Both the position numbers and the translations under genes were made by a program. The notes beneath the pieces were generated by a model. That model saw nothing but the letters and a program-made list of their open reading frames with translations, did not search any database and was not told where the DNA came from. Below are positions 1 through 7,243 of a DNA stretch of 27,312 bases, piece after piece. This stretch comes from CAZUNB01 sp964622235 (GTDB taxonomy: Bacteria; Patescibacteriota; Saccharimonadia; Saccharimonadales; JAGPDM01). The stretch is taken from positions 1-27,312 of the forward strand of contig CAZUNB010000014.1 of assembly GCA_964622235.1 (NCBI GenBank), written 5' to 3'. The stretch's first letter is position 1. Every line of letters begins with the position of its first letter.

Positions 1-818
1 TCACTTGATACTCCACTGACACCGAGCAGGCCAGATTGTTTGTTGAGGAATTCAACGAGCTGGCTGTCGTCTAGTTGTCTTGCTCTTTTAATTTCGAGAG
101 CAGCTTCTATGTCGATATTGCCTGAACGAGTAGCCATTACTAGCCCTTCAAGAGGAGAGAAGCCCATTGAGGTCTCAACACTCTTCCAGCTTTTAATTGC
201 AGTGATTGAAGAGCCACTCCCAAGGTGGCAAACAATTATATTTTTATAATCCAGTTTTTTTTCATCTTTTAAAGTTCTCACGACCGACTGTATTGAGATA
301 CCATGATAGCCGAAACGATTAAACCCAGAGGAAATATCTTGGTATGGAATAGCATAACGTCTGGCAACAGTCGGCATAGTTCTATGAAATGTTGAATCAG
401 ATACCGCGACAATTTTTGCATCCGGTAGTAAACCCATTGTTTGCTCAATCTGAGTTATCTCGGTTGGTACATGCAGCGGAGCTCGTGACGCAGCTTTTTC
501 TAAATCTTCGAGAAATTGCTCGTTAACCCGTCGTGTTTTTTGGAACTCTTTACCTGGGGCGACGAGGCGTATGCCGACTGTATCTATTTGTGAAGGCTTG
601 ATTCTTGTAGCTTCACTTAGCTTTTGTAAAAAATAGCCTAAAGATTGATCAAAGCTTCTAGAAGAAACCTTCTCTGTGACTTTCTTTGGTAAGTAGCTTA
701 TTACAAATGAGTCCTCTTCACGTTCAAAGTAAGCGCTAAAAACTAGACTGTTTCCCCGATAAATAGAAAACTCCCTAGAACTACTGCCAGGATTTATCGA
801 TAAGACTATTGGTTCCAT
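1..818 (-). CDS. ackA: acetate kinase (AckA family), 3' end cut by window edge
   Basis: About 272 codons are open from ATG at 818 to the window edge with no stop, so the C-terminus is missing. AckA converts acetyl phosphate and ADP to acetate and ATP in the cytoplasm. Family signatures in order are an N-terminal phosphate-binding NPGSSSREFSIY (residues 9-20), SDSTFHRTMP (140-149, with the conserved Asp and His), RFGYHGIS (168-175), VCHLGSGSS (196-204) and TSMGFSPLEGLVMATRSGNID (216-236). Several otherwise conserved positions differ: Pro for Ala in NAGSSS, no His in the RVVHGG region (GIRLVAPG, 82-89), LHVP for LHNP and GSG for GNG. It is therefore a divergent member. The start overlaps the end of phosphoketolase by 13 nt, which indicates translational coupling and a shared acetyl-phosphate pathway. 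A GAG about 10 nt upstream may serve as ribosome binding site. Confidence 0.88.
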   Translation of the reverse strand, partial: MEPIVLSINPGSSSREFSIYRGNSLVFSAYFEREEDSFVISYLPKKVTEKVSSRSFDQSLGYFLQKLSEATRIKPSQIDTVGIRLVAPGKEFQKTRRVNEQFLEDLEKAASRAPLHVPTEITQIEQTMGLLPDAKIVAVSDSTFHRTMPTVARRYAIPYQDISSGFNRFGYHGISIQSVVRTLKDEKKLDYKNIIVCHLGSGSSITAIKSWKSVETSMGFSPLEGLVMATRSGNIDIEAALEIKRARQLDDSQLVEFLNKQSGLLGVSGVSS

Positions 819-3166
819 TGCCAATTCTCAATTTCTGGCATATCGATACCATGTTGGTCAATGTAATTCTTGTGTTCAATTAGCTTCATTTGCATTTTTT
901 CTTTCAGTCCCTCACCTTTATCTCCAAGACCCTCGACTCTCTTGGTAACATCAATTACTAAGTTAAATCTGTCCATACGGTTCATAACCGTCATATCGAA
1001 AGCAGTCGTAATCGTGCCTTCTTCTATATAGCCTCGGACATGAAGCCGTTGATTGGTTCTTTTATAGGCAAGACGGTGTATTAACCAAGGGTAGCCGTGA
1101 AAAGCAAAAATTATTGGTTTATCTTTAGTGAACAGTTCATCATACTCGATGCTACTGAGTCCATGAGAATGATCTTCGCCATCTTGTAGTTTCATCAAAT
1201 CGACGACATTTATATAGCGAACTTTTAACTTAGGCAATTCTTTGCGAAGAATTGAGACAGCCGCAAGCGTTTCAAGCGCCGGGATATCGCCAGCACTTGC
1301 AATCACAACATCAGGCTCGTCATCGCCGTCACTTGAGGCCCATTCCCATTTATCGATGCCTTTTGTGCAGTGTTCAATCGCGTCGTCCATATCGAGCCAT
1401 TGATGACTATCGTGTTTGTCACAAACAACCAGATTGATATAGTTACGGCTTCTTAGACAGTGATCCATAACAGAAAGTAGGGTATTAGCATCGGGAGGTA
1501 GGTAGACGCGAGCAGTTGCAGACTTCTTATTGACTAAGTGATCAATGAATCCAGGATCTTGATGAGTAAAGCCATTGTGGTCTTGGCGCCAAACGTGAGA
1601 GGTCAATAAATAATTGAATGAAGCGATTGGTTCTCGCCACGTAATTTCAGAAGACATCTTAATCCACTTAGCATGTTGGTTGAGCATCGAATCAACGATG
1701 CGAATAAAAGCCTCGTAGCTATGAAATAGTCCATGCCTTCCAGTCAGTAGATAGCCTTCAAGCCAACCTTGGCATTGATGTTCGCTAAGCATAGAGTCAA
1801 CCACCATGCCTTGAGGCGCTAAAAATTCATCAGCTTTTTCGGTCCTGGCGTTCCATTGACGATTAGTTTGTTCGAAGACAGAGTCAAGTTTGTTCGAAAC
1901 AGTCTCATCGGGACCAAAAATTCGAAAATTTGCTTCTTTCTTGTTCAGTTTTGCGATATCGCGCAAGAAGTTTCCTGTTACGTGTGTATTGCTCGCGATA
2001 TGATGACCATGTTTAGTTTTGTCGAGAGCATAGTCGCGAAAATCAGGCATATGTAGCTCGCGTAGTAGCGTTCCACCATTAGCGTGTTTATTTGCTCCCA
2101 TGCGTTTATTGTCCTTTGGTGCTAACTCCAGTAGCTCAGGTATGAGTCGCCCATTTTTGTCAAAGAGTTCCTCGGGTTTGTAGCTCTTCATCCATTTTTC
2201 CAATAGTGCGATGTTCTCGTCATCTTTTTTACCGTCTATGACAATCGGCACCTGGTGAGAGCGAAAATTTCCTTCGATTTTTTTGCCATCCACGTGTTTG
2301 GGCCCGGTCCAACCTTTTGGTGAATTTAGAATAATCATAGGCCACTTTGGACGCTCTTCTATCTTGTTTTTACGGGCACCGTTTTGAATCTTTTTAATTT
2401 TTTTAAAAGCAATGTCCATTTGCTTTGCCATCAGTTTATGCATTGCCATCGGCTTGCTGCCTTCGACAAATAGTGGTTCATATCCATATCCTTCAAATAG
2501 TTTTTGCAGTTCATCTCGTCCGATTCTGGCAAGAATCGTTGGATTGCTAATTTTATACCCGTTAAGGTGGAGAATAGGCAGCACAGCACCGTCAGTCGTT
2601 GGATTAACAAATTTATTTGCATGCCAAGAAGTGGCCAACGGTCCAGTCTCAGCTTCACCGTCGCCAACCACGCAGGCAACCACGAGCTCAGGATTATCAA
2701 AAACAGCACCGTAGGCATGACTCAAAGAGTAACCAAGTTCACCGCCCTCATGTATTGAGCCGGGGATATGTGGAGAGACATGGCTAGGTATTCCACCAGG
2801 AAAAGAAAAAGTCTTGAAGAGCTTCCTCAAACCTGATTCGTCTTGTGTGATTTCAGGGTAGTGATCAGTAAATGTTCCTTCAAGATAGGTATTGCCCACA
2901 AGCGCAGGTCCGCCATGTCCAGGTCCAGAGATATAGAGCACATTTGCATCATTTTTAGAGATAATTCTATTGAGGTGGGCATAAATAAAGTTTTGACCAG
3001 GAGTGGTGCCCCAGTGTCCTAATAGATTATTCTTGATATGTTTTCGTTTTAGTGGTTCTTTTAGTAATGGATTATCGCGGAGGTATATTTGTCCAACTGA
3101 GACATAGTTAGCTGCACGCCAGTAAGCGTTTAGTTTAGTAAAATATTCATCTGATTTTATATCCAT
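806..3166 (-). CDS. xfp: xylulose-5-phosphate/fructose-6-phosphate phosphoketolase
   Basis: This thiamine-diphosphate enzyme cleaves xylulose 5-phosphate or fructose 6-phosphate with phosphate to give acetyl phosphate and glyceraldehyde 3-phosphate or erythrose 4-phosphate. At 786 aa it is full length for the family (about 790). Visible signatures are SGPGHGGPALVGNTYLEGT (80-98), FPGGIPSHVSPHIPGSIHEG (122-141) and the ThDP-binding region starting VGDGEAETGP (167-176) and ending LHLNGYKISNPT (199-210). Many conserved His residues are present. The ATG at 3166 follows a TAGGA ribosome binding site at 5-6 nt. AckA, the enzyme that uses acetyl phosphate, overlaps its 3' end, so the pair forms a compact ATP-yielding fermentation module. 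Promoter-like minus-strand hexamers TATGAT (3204-3209) and TATACT (3220-3225) lie upstream, but no convincing -35 is seen. Confidence 0.97.
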   Translation of the reverse strand: MDIKSDEYFTKLNAYWRAANYVSVGQIYLRDNPLLKEPLKRKHIKNNLLGHWGTTPGQNFIYAHLNRIISKNDANVLYISGPGHGGPALVGNTYLEGTFTDHYPEITQDESGLRKLFKTFSFPGGIPSHVSPHIPGSIHEGGELGYSLSHAYGAVFDNPELVVACVVGDGEAETGPLATSWHANKFVNPTTDGAVLPILHLNGYKISNPTILARIGRDELQKLFEGYGYEPLFVEGSKPMAMHKLMAKQMDIAFKKIKKIQNGARKNKIEERPKWPMIILNSPKGWTGPKHVDGKKIEGNFRSHQVPIVIDGKKDDENIALLEKWMKSYKPEELFDKNGRLIPELLELAPKDNKRMGANKHANGGTLLRELHMPDFRDYALDKTKHGHHIASNTHVTGNFLRDIAKLNKKEANFRIFGPDETVSNKLDSVFEQTNRQWNARTEKADEFLAPQGMVVDSMLSEHQCQGWLEGYLLTGRHGLFHSYEAFIRIVDSMLNQHAKWIKMSSEITWREPIASFNYLLTSHVWRQDHNGFTHQDPGFIDHLVNKKSATARVYLPPDANTLLSVMDHCLRSRNYINLVVCDKHDSHQWLDMDDAIEHCTKGIDKWEWASSDGDDEPDVVIASAGDIPALETLAAVSILRKELPKLKVRYINVVDLMKLQDGEDHSHGLSSIEYDELFTKDKPIIFAFHGYPWLIHRLAYKRTNQRLHVRGYIEEGTITTAFDMTVMNRMDRFNLVIDVTKRVEGLGDKGEGLKEKMQMKLIEHKNYIDQHGIDMPEIENWQWNQ

Positions 3167-3258
3167 GCAATCCTACTTTTTGTATTTGTTTGTTTACCTT
3201 AGAATCATACCATAAGCAGAGTATAATTCCATCATTTATTGGTGTAGTAGCGGTGCCT

Positions 3259-3298
3259 AAAAGCAAGAAAGACCTTTCATCTATTGAAAAGCCTTTCT
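3259..3298 (-). terminator. intrinsic terminator of ssrA
   Basis: Directly after the tmRNA CCA end, the minus strand forms a 14-bp stem (arms 3286-3299 and 3265-3278, two G-U wobbles) with a 7-nt loop, followed by GCTTTT. The position right at the mature 3' end fits a Rho-independent terminator. Confidence 0.8.
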
Positions 3299-3733
3299 TG
3301 GTGGAGCTGGCGGGAATTGCACCCGCGTCCATACGGTGAGAACCTATTCTTCTACGAGTGTAGGCAATTTTCAAAAACCTCTTACATGACGGGAGAAATG
3401 CCAAAAATTCATGTAAAAATATCGTCTTTTGTAGTCTTGAGCTAGTTCAATGAGACAGTAGTCAAAACACTAAAGGTAGCAGCAACCATCAATATTGCAC
3501 CGTGCAACCACTAGATGGTGTCGCGGGCACGATGGACCCAACTAAAGTTGGATAGCAGCGAAAGCTTGTACTGTAAACTTTGGAGCAGCAAAAAATGCTA
3601 CAACGCTGTTAACAGCGGCTTTCACCTTAGTAGTAAATGCGTTTGCATCTAAAAATTTGATCCGGTAACGCCAGATCAGACGACTCGCAAAATAGATTTT
3701 CAATGTCCATATGTCTAGAGCTAATTCAGCCCC
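3299..3733 (-). ncRNA. ssrA: transfer-messenger RNA (tmRNA)
   Basis: tmRNA rescues stalled ribosomes and tags the nascent peptide for proteolysis. The 3' end reads GGACGCGGGTGCAATTCCCG and then CCAGCTCCACCA, a T-arm and acceptor strand nearly identical to E. coli ssrA. The 5' strand GGGGCTG (3733-3727) pairs with CAGCTCC near the 3' end, as in E. coli. A hairpin CGCTGTTAACAGCG resembling pseudoknot 1 sits before a likely resume GCA codon. The tag frame would then read A-FFAAPKFTVQAFAAIQL and stop at TAG (3542-3544), inside a CCAAC/GTTGG helix. The usual ALAA-type end is not seen; AFAA is followed by IQL. Total length of about 435 nt is somewhat longer than the E. coli RNA. The ends are inferred from base pairing. 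Confidence 0.93.
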
Positions 3734-3745
3734 ACAATACTTATG

Positions 3746-3751
3746 ATTATA
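3746..3751 (-). promoter_or_regulatory. -10 element of the ssrA promoter
   Basis: The minus strand carries a perfect TATAAT 12 nt upstream of the mature 5' G of the tmRNA. A pre-tmRNA with a short 5' leader removed by RNase P would fit. The -35 region (TATGAA at 3769-3774) is weak. Confidence 0.55.
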
Positions 3752-3790
3752 CAATAATTATTCATTAATTCATATTCTTTTTTAATTTAT

Positions 3791-3810
3791 TACTTTGCAC
3801 CGGCAAAGTA
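3791..3810. repeat. perfect 8-bp hairpin in intergenic region
   Basis: TACTTTGC and GCAAAGTA flank the loop ACCG. No T-run follows on either strand, so it does not look like an intrinsic terminator. It lies in the 418-nt stretch between ssrA and the DUF2177 gene, for which I see no convincing coding sequence. An 87-codon TTG-initiated frame (3795-4058) has no recognisable domain and runs through both inverted repeats. Confidence 0.55.
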
Positions 3811-3845
3811 GGGCAAAATTCTCTCACAAATTACAAAAACACAAT

Positions 3846-3952
3846 GAAATTAGTAGTTTTATCGTCTCTGGCTCCTGCGGAACTCCCTTTCAGTCGCCTT
3901 CATTTTATTCAGGTAGTCCTTGTCTAGCAGTGACAACAAAACTACTAATTTC
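3846..3952. repeat. 15-bp perfect inverted repeat around 77 nt; possible structured RNA
   Basis: GAAATTAGTAGTTTT (3846-3860) is the exact reverse complement of AAAACTACTAATTTC (3938-3952). Pairing can continue inward with mismatches (for example GTC at 3863-3866 with GAC at 3932-3934). The enclosed sequence is less AT-rich than its surroundings. It could be the stem of an unrecognised small RNA, a leader structure or the remnant of a small mobile element. I do not match it to any known RNA family by eye, and no direct repeats flanking it were found. Confidence 0.5.
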
Positions 3953-4140
3953 TCGGTTTTCGAAAATGCTCGATTTCATCCGAAAGCTACTACTGGTATA
4001 CGGCTCGGGTCTTGGTTTAAGAAAGAAGTTTCTGAAGAACGGCTATAAGCCTAGTTAATATGCTACTTTTCACAGTGTAAGTAGATTAAGGTAGATTCAT
4101 TCGTTTAACTGTGGCAGTAAAGTTGAGATGATAAATATGT

Positions 4141-4146
4141 TATTAT
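4141..4146 (+). promoter_or_regulatory. -10-like TATTAT directly before the DUF2177 start
   Basis: TATTAT ends 6 nt before the ATG at 4153, so transcription would begin at or next to the start codon. No ribosome binding site is seen. No -35 at the right spacing was found. Confidence 0.35.
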
Positions 4147-4152
4147 TTTCAT

Positions 4153-4554
4153 ATGGAATTTATTCGAAATTTTGCAGTAACGTTTCTTAGTTTTTTAGTA
4201 TTAGATGCGGCCTGGCTTGCGAAAATTGCACCCAGCTTTTACAAAAAATATATTGGTCATTTAATGGCAAAGAGTCCGAACCTACCAGTTGCCAGCATTT
4301 TTTACTTCATTTATATATTTGGCTTGGTTTACTTTGTGGTTTCACCGGCGCTAAAAGGCAGTATGTCAATTAGTCAAGTGGCTATTCGGGGAGCGATTTT
4401 TGGTCTCGTTTGTTATGCAACATATGACCTAACCAACCACGCAACATTAAAGGATTGGCCAGCGATTGTTAGTATCGTTGATATCATCTGGGGAACATTT
4501 TTGACTTCAGTTACGACCGTAGTGGCAGTCTTTATCATAAATAAGTTTTTTTAA
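4153..4554 (+). CDS. DUF2177 family membrane protein
   Basis: This 133-aa protein has about four hydrophobic segments (roughly residues 5-22, 47-66, 78-95 and 108-131), so it should be an integral membrane protein. It carries hallmarks of the DUF2177 family (PF09945): an N-terminal LDAAWL, then FYKKYIGHL, a FYFIYIFGLVYFVVSPAL stretch, YATYDLTNHATLKDWP (88-103) and a VDIIWGTF end (108-115). The biochemical role of the family is not established. A rhodanese gene starts 5 nt after its stop, so the two are probably co-transcribed. A TATTAT box just upstream suggests a nearly leaderless mRNA. Confidence 0.88.
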   Translation: MEFIRNFAVTFLSFLVLDAAWLAKIAPSFYKKYIGHLMAKSPNLPVASIFYFIYIFGLVYFVVSPALKGSMSISQVAIRGAIFGLVCYATYDLTNHATLKDWPAIVSIVDIIWGTFLTSVTTVVAVFIINKFF

Positions 4555-4559
4555 TAGAT

Positions 4560-4805
4560 ATGAGCAGGGTAGTTATAGATGTTCGTCAGGCAGCGGAGTT
4601 CGATAGAGGGCATTACCTCGAAGCTGTAAACATCCCACTGAAGCAAATAAAGAAAATAATAAAAACACATCCAGATATTAATTTAGATGATGAGATTATC
4701 GTTTACTGCGAATCTGGTTATCGATCAGGTATTGCCAGAAGAAAGCTCGTTAATCTTGGCTTTGCATCCGTTGACAGCAGAGTCAATCAGCATCAGATTA
4801 ATTGA
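4560..4805 (+). CDS. single-domain rhodanese (sulfurtransferase-like)
   Basis: This 81-aa cytoplasmic protein has the rhodanese start VVIDVRQAAEFDRGHY (4-19) with an IPL segment, and an active-site loop YCESGYRSGIA (49-59) in the C-x-x-G-x-R-S pattern. The catalytic Cys is Cys50. Such proteins carry persulfide sulfur or act in redox and thiol chemistry; the partner cannot be told here. It is shorter than typical single rhodanese domains (about 100 aa), and the usual C-terminal GG-x-x-x-W segment is absent, so the tail may be degenerate. It starts 5 nt after the DUF2177 gene. Confidence 0.85.
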   Translation: MSRVVIDVRQAAEFDRGHYLEAVNIPLKQIKKIIKTHPDINLDDEIIVYCESGYRSGIARRKLVNLGFASVDSRVNQHQIN

Positions 4806-4826
4806 CTATTTAACTACAATGAGAGG

Positions 4827-5087
4827 CTAATCTAGCTGGTGAGTGAATCTTTGTGCTGCATTCTGTGCTGCAGTAAGCTCAGGTAAGGCAATAATTTTTG
4901 TTGGGGGATTATTTTCAGTCCCATAATATCTAAAAACAGTGTAACACTGTGTACTACTAGGTAGTGATTGAGCATCTTCGCCAATTTTTCTTCCAGTCCT
5001 GGCTTCGAAGTAGCTGACTTTGTAGCTTGGCGCGAATAAAGGCACTTTTTGACCGTCACGGGCTTCACAAGTTGTTGCTTGTTGCAT
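4827..5087 (-). other. likely true C-terminal frame of the membrane protein at 4832-5692
   Basis: The frame encodes 86 aa: MQQATTCEARDGQK, then PLFAPSYKVSYFEARTGRKI and a Pro-rich RYYGTENNPPTKIIALPEL end. Composition and pattern fit an extracytoplasmic domain much better than the competing frame over the same bases. It has no promoter or ribosome binding site of its own, and it begins exactly where the upstream frame deteriorates. I therefore read it as the continuation after a one-base shift, not as a separate gene. Confidence 0.55.
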
Positions 5088-5692
5088 ATCTGATTCTCAT
5101 CAGAATTGGCGCAGGCAACGATTGAAACAGTGCCTATCTTAGCTGAACCGTCCCCACTAACGTCAATATCGATATCGATTGGAACATAATAGTTATTGTT
5201 ATGCGACGAGTTCTGCGCAAATATCACAGTTTTAGCTGAATTTTTTCTGCTATCGAGCGTCGCAGCGTTTTTGATCTTGTGGCCACTGCAAACGGCTCTG
5301 AGAGTATGAGTATACTTAATGTTGATAGGACTATTTTTTGGAAGATCATCGGGAATCGGCTGACCAACATCAATATAGTTCTCGTTTTGGCGGACATCAC
5401 CGGGGATTTTTAGGTCATGGCTGGTATTTTTTGATTCAGTGCTATCAAGAGAATTACCAAATTGCTTAATTACAAAGTTGAGAGCAACGCCGCAAGCAAT
5501 TACGAACAGTATAGCAACAGATATAGTTATCACAACAATTTTTGGACTAAACCTCATTTTGACTGGTTGAATAACCGTTAGTGACGGTCTCGCGAGGTCT
5601 GAATCTTTTGTCTCGCTATTATCTATGGGGTCGAAGACTGTCTTTAGATCTCGTGTTCTATCGTCGTTCGTATGTAAGTCGTTCTTGCACAT
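4832..5692 (-). CDS. single-pass membrane protein of unknown function, probably frameshifted near its C-terminus
   Basis: The 286-aa frame has a polar N-terminal tail (1-46), one transmembrane helix (about 50-75, KIVVITISVAILFVIACGVA) and an external region. I do not recognise the family. Up to about residue 200 (SIVACANSDENQ) the sequence looks like a folded extracytoplasmic domain. After that this frame becomes low-quality (CLYSRQATKSATSKPG). The overlapping frame at 4827-5087 reads as a natural continuation (PSYKVSYFEARTGRKIGED), with an aromatic/ARTG pattern that looks like real protein. A one-base shift around 5085-5097 would join them into a protein of similar length ending at 4827. Sequencing error is the simplest explanation; a genuine frameshift is also possible. 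Confidence 0.7.
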   Translation of the reverse strand: MCKNDLHTNDDRTRDLKTVFDPIDNSETKDSDLARPSLTVIQPVKMRFSPKIVVITISVAILFVIACGVALNFVIKQFGNSLDSTESKNTSHDLKIPGDVRQNENYIDVGQPIPDDLPKNSPINIKYTHTLRAVCSGHKIKNAATLDSRKNSAKTVIFAQNSSHNNNYYVPIDIDIDVSGDGSAKIGTVSIVACANSDENQICNKQQLVKPVTVKKCLYSRQATKSATSKPGLEEKLAKMLNHYLVVHSVTLFLDIMGLKIIPQQKLLPYLSLLQHRMQHKDSLTS

Positions 5693-5845
5693 CTAGTTTG
5701 CTTGTTTTCTAGCGAAGTGACTAATTAGAAGTTTGTTTACTCGAATTATCGCCGTTAGTTCCATAGTATCTCTTCTGTTATTCAAATATGGGTAATTCAA
5801 TTATAATAATAGTAAAAACATAATTGCTTCGACAAATTAACTGAT

Positions 5846-6046
5846 GTGATGAGTCAAATATATCCACAAACTATAAATAAAGTATTCATAGGGGTTGACC
5901 AAACTATGGCTCATTGGTATGATGTATTCAGGTATGTTGAGAACAAAAACCGTTTAAAAGTTTTGAGCAAAATCATGTTGGAGCCAGTCAAATTAATTGG
6001 TCCTCGACCAAAAGATTTATTCAATAATAAGTATTACCGTTACTAA
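5846..6046 (+). CDS. hypothetical 66-aa protein
   Basis: This small, basic, aromatic-rich frame (MMSQIYPQTINKVFIGVDQT at the start, KLIGPRPKDLFNNKYYRY at the end) lies in an otherwise empty AT-rich stretch between the minus-strand membrane protein and argC (5693-6217). A TATAAT (5802-5807) lies about 39 nt before the start. There is no clear ribosome binding site and no recognisable domain. It may be a real small protein, a remnant of a decayed gene or chance. The rest of 5693-6217 holds only the argC promoter. Confidence 0.3.
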   Translation: MMSQIYPQTINKVFIGVDQTMAHWYDVFRYVENKNRLKVLSKIMLEPVKLIGPRPKDLFNNKYYRY

Positions 6047-6145
6047 TATTTTTATGATTTCCAAATTAGTACAATTGTATTGATGAACTTTAAGTAAAAT
6101 TTTTACTGACATAGTATTTTTTGACAGCATTTTTAGCGTTTCTAA

Positions 6146-6174
6146 TTGAGTTTTATTGATCGGAAAGCTACTAT
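6146..6174 (+). promoter_or_regulatory. sigma70-type promoter for the arg operon
   Basis: TTGAGT (6146-6151) and TACTAT (6169-6174) are separated by exactly 17 nt. Transcription would start near 6181, giving a leader of about 37 nt before argC. I see no ARG-box-like palindrome that I could defend. Confidence 0.5.
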
Positions 6175-6217
6175 TATAGATAGCTATTTATAGATTAGTT
6201 TTAGTAGGTTTGTATAT

Positions 6218-7243
6218 ATGAAAACAATTAAAATCGGTATTGTTGGCGTGTCGGGATATTCGGGTCGAGAGCTGCTCGTTTTGTTGTCTAGACATCCAAA
6301 TGCTGAGATAGCTTATGTAGCTGCAAGCGCAGATGGAAAAACCACACATCAGCTATGGCCAGATTTCATCGAAGCCATACCCAATATAGAAGTAGTTCAG
6401 CACACGACCGAAGCAGCCATCTCAAAAAAACTCGATTGCATTTTTCTAGCCACTCCTCACGGCGTGAGCCAGAAAATTGCTCCTGATTTACTAAAAGCAG
6501 GTATGCGAGTCATAGATTTAAGCGGCGACTACCGCCTCGATAATGCTACTGACTTTGAGCAGTGGTATGGTTTCGAACATACTAATCCTGAGTTATTGAA
6601 TGAAGCAGTCTATGGCTTGAGTGAAATTTACTCAGAGCAGATAAGATCTGCAAAACTATTAGCTAACCCAGGTTGTTATCCAACAGCAAGTCTGTTAGGG
6701 ATCGCGCCAATTGCTCGTATAGTTAAATCAGTTAGTGTTGATGCCAAATCAGGTGTAAGTGGTGCAGGAGTTAAGAGCGCTGAAAAGTTACTAAACGACA
6801 ATAAGGATAGCTTTAAAGCTTATAAAATTTTAAAACATCAACATACTCCTGAGATATCAAAGATTACTAGCCAGTTGGCAAACAAGCACATTAAGGTAGC
6901 TTTTGTGCCGCATTTACTACCGATAGAACGAGGCATTCTAGCTACTATATATGCAACATTGACTGAGAAAACTACACAATTAGAGCTGCAAGACAAGTAT
7001 AAGGATTTTTATCGAGATAAAAAATTTGTACAGATTCTAGCTGAAGGTGAAAGTCAAAATCTAATAGATGTTGTTGGTACAAATAGTGCACAAATATCTG
7101 TTAATTATGATGTGGATACAAATTTAGCGGTTATTGTTGTAACTATTGATAATCTGATTAAGGGCGCATCTGGTCAAGCCGTGCAAAATATGAATCTTAT
7201 GTTTGGTTTTGATGAGACGATTGCGCTAAAGTATTTAGCATGA
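6218..7243 (+). CDS. argC: N-acetyl-gamma-glutamyl-phosphate reductase
   Basis: ArgC reduces N-acetylglutamyl phosphate to the semialdehyde with NADPH, the third step from glutamate to ornithine. The 341-aa protein is of normal length. It has the Rossmann motif GVSGYSGRELL (10-20), FLATPHGVS (76-84), DLSGDYRL (100-107), the active-site ANPGCYPTAS (149-158; Cys153), SGVSGAG (178-184), KHQHTPEI (206-213, catalytic-type His209) and PHLLPIERGI. The ATG at 6218 has a weak GTAGG about 10 nt upstream. The stop overlaps argJ as ATGA, so the two are translationally coupled. It is the first gene of the four-gene operon. Confidence 0.97.
   Translation: MKTIKIGIVGVSGYSGRELLVLLSRHPNAEIAYVAASADGKTTHQLWPDFIEAIPNIEVVQHTTEAAISKKLDCIFLATPHGVSQKIAPDLLKAGMRVIDLSGDYRLDNATDFEQWYGFEHTNPELLNEAVYGLSEIYSEQIRSAKLLANPGCYPTASLLGIAPIARIVKSVSVDAKSGVSGAGVKSAEKLLNDNKDSFKAYKILKHQHTPEISKITSQLANKHIKVAFVPHLLPIERGILATIYATLTEKTTQLELQDKYKDFYRDKKFVQILAEGESQNLIDVVGTNSAQISVNYDVDTNLAVIVVTIDNLIKGASGQAVQNMNLMFGFDETIALKYLA

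Noticed and set aside
2412..2714. 100-codon plus-strand frame inside phosphoketolase
   Set aside because: It is antisense to a highly conserved gene and has no family features.
3542..3754. 70-codon minus-strand frame over the tmRNA
   Set aside because: It is the tmRNA itself read as protein; only the short tag part is translated.
3795..4058. 87-codon TTG-initiated frame on the plus strand
   Set aside because: It begins inside a hairpin, runs through a perfect inverted repeat and has no ribosome binding site or recognisable domain.
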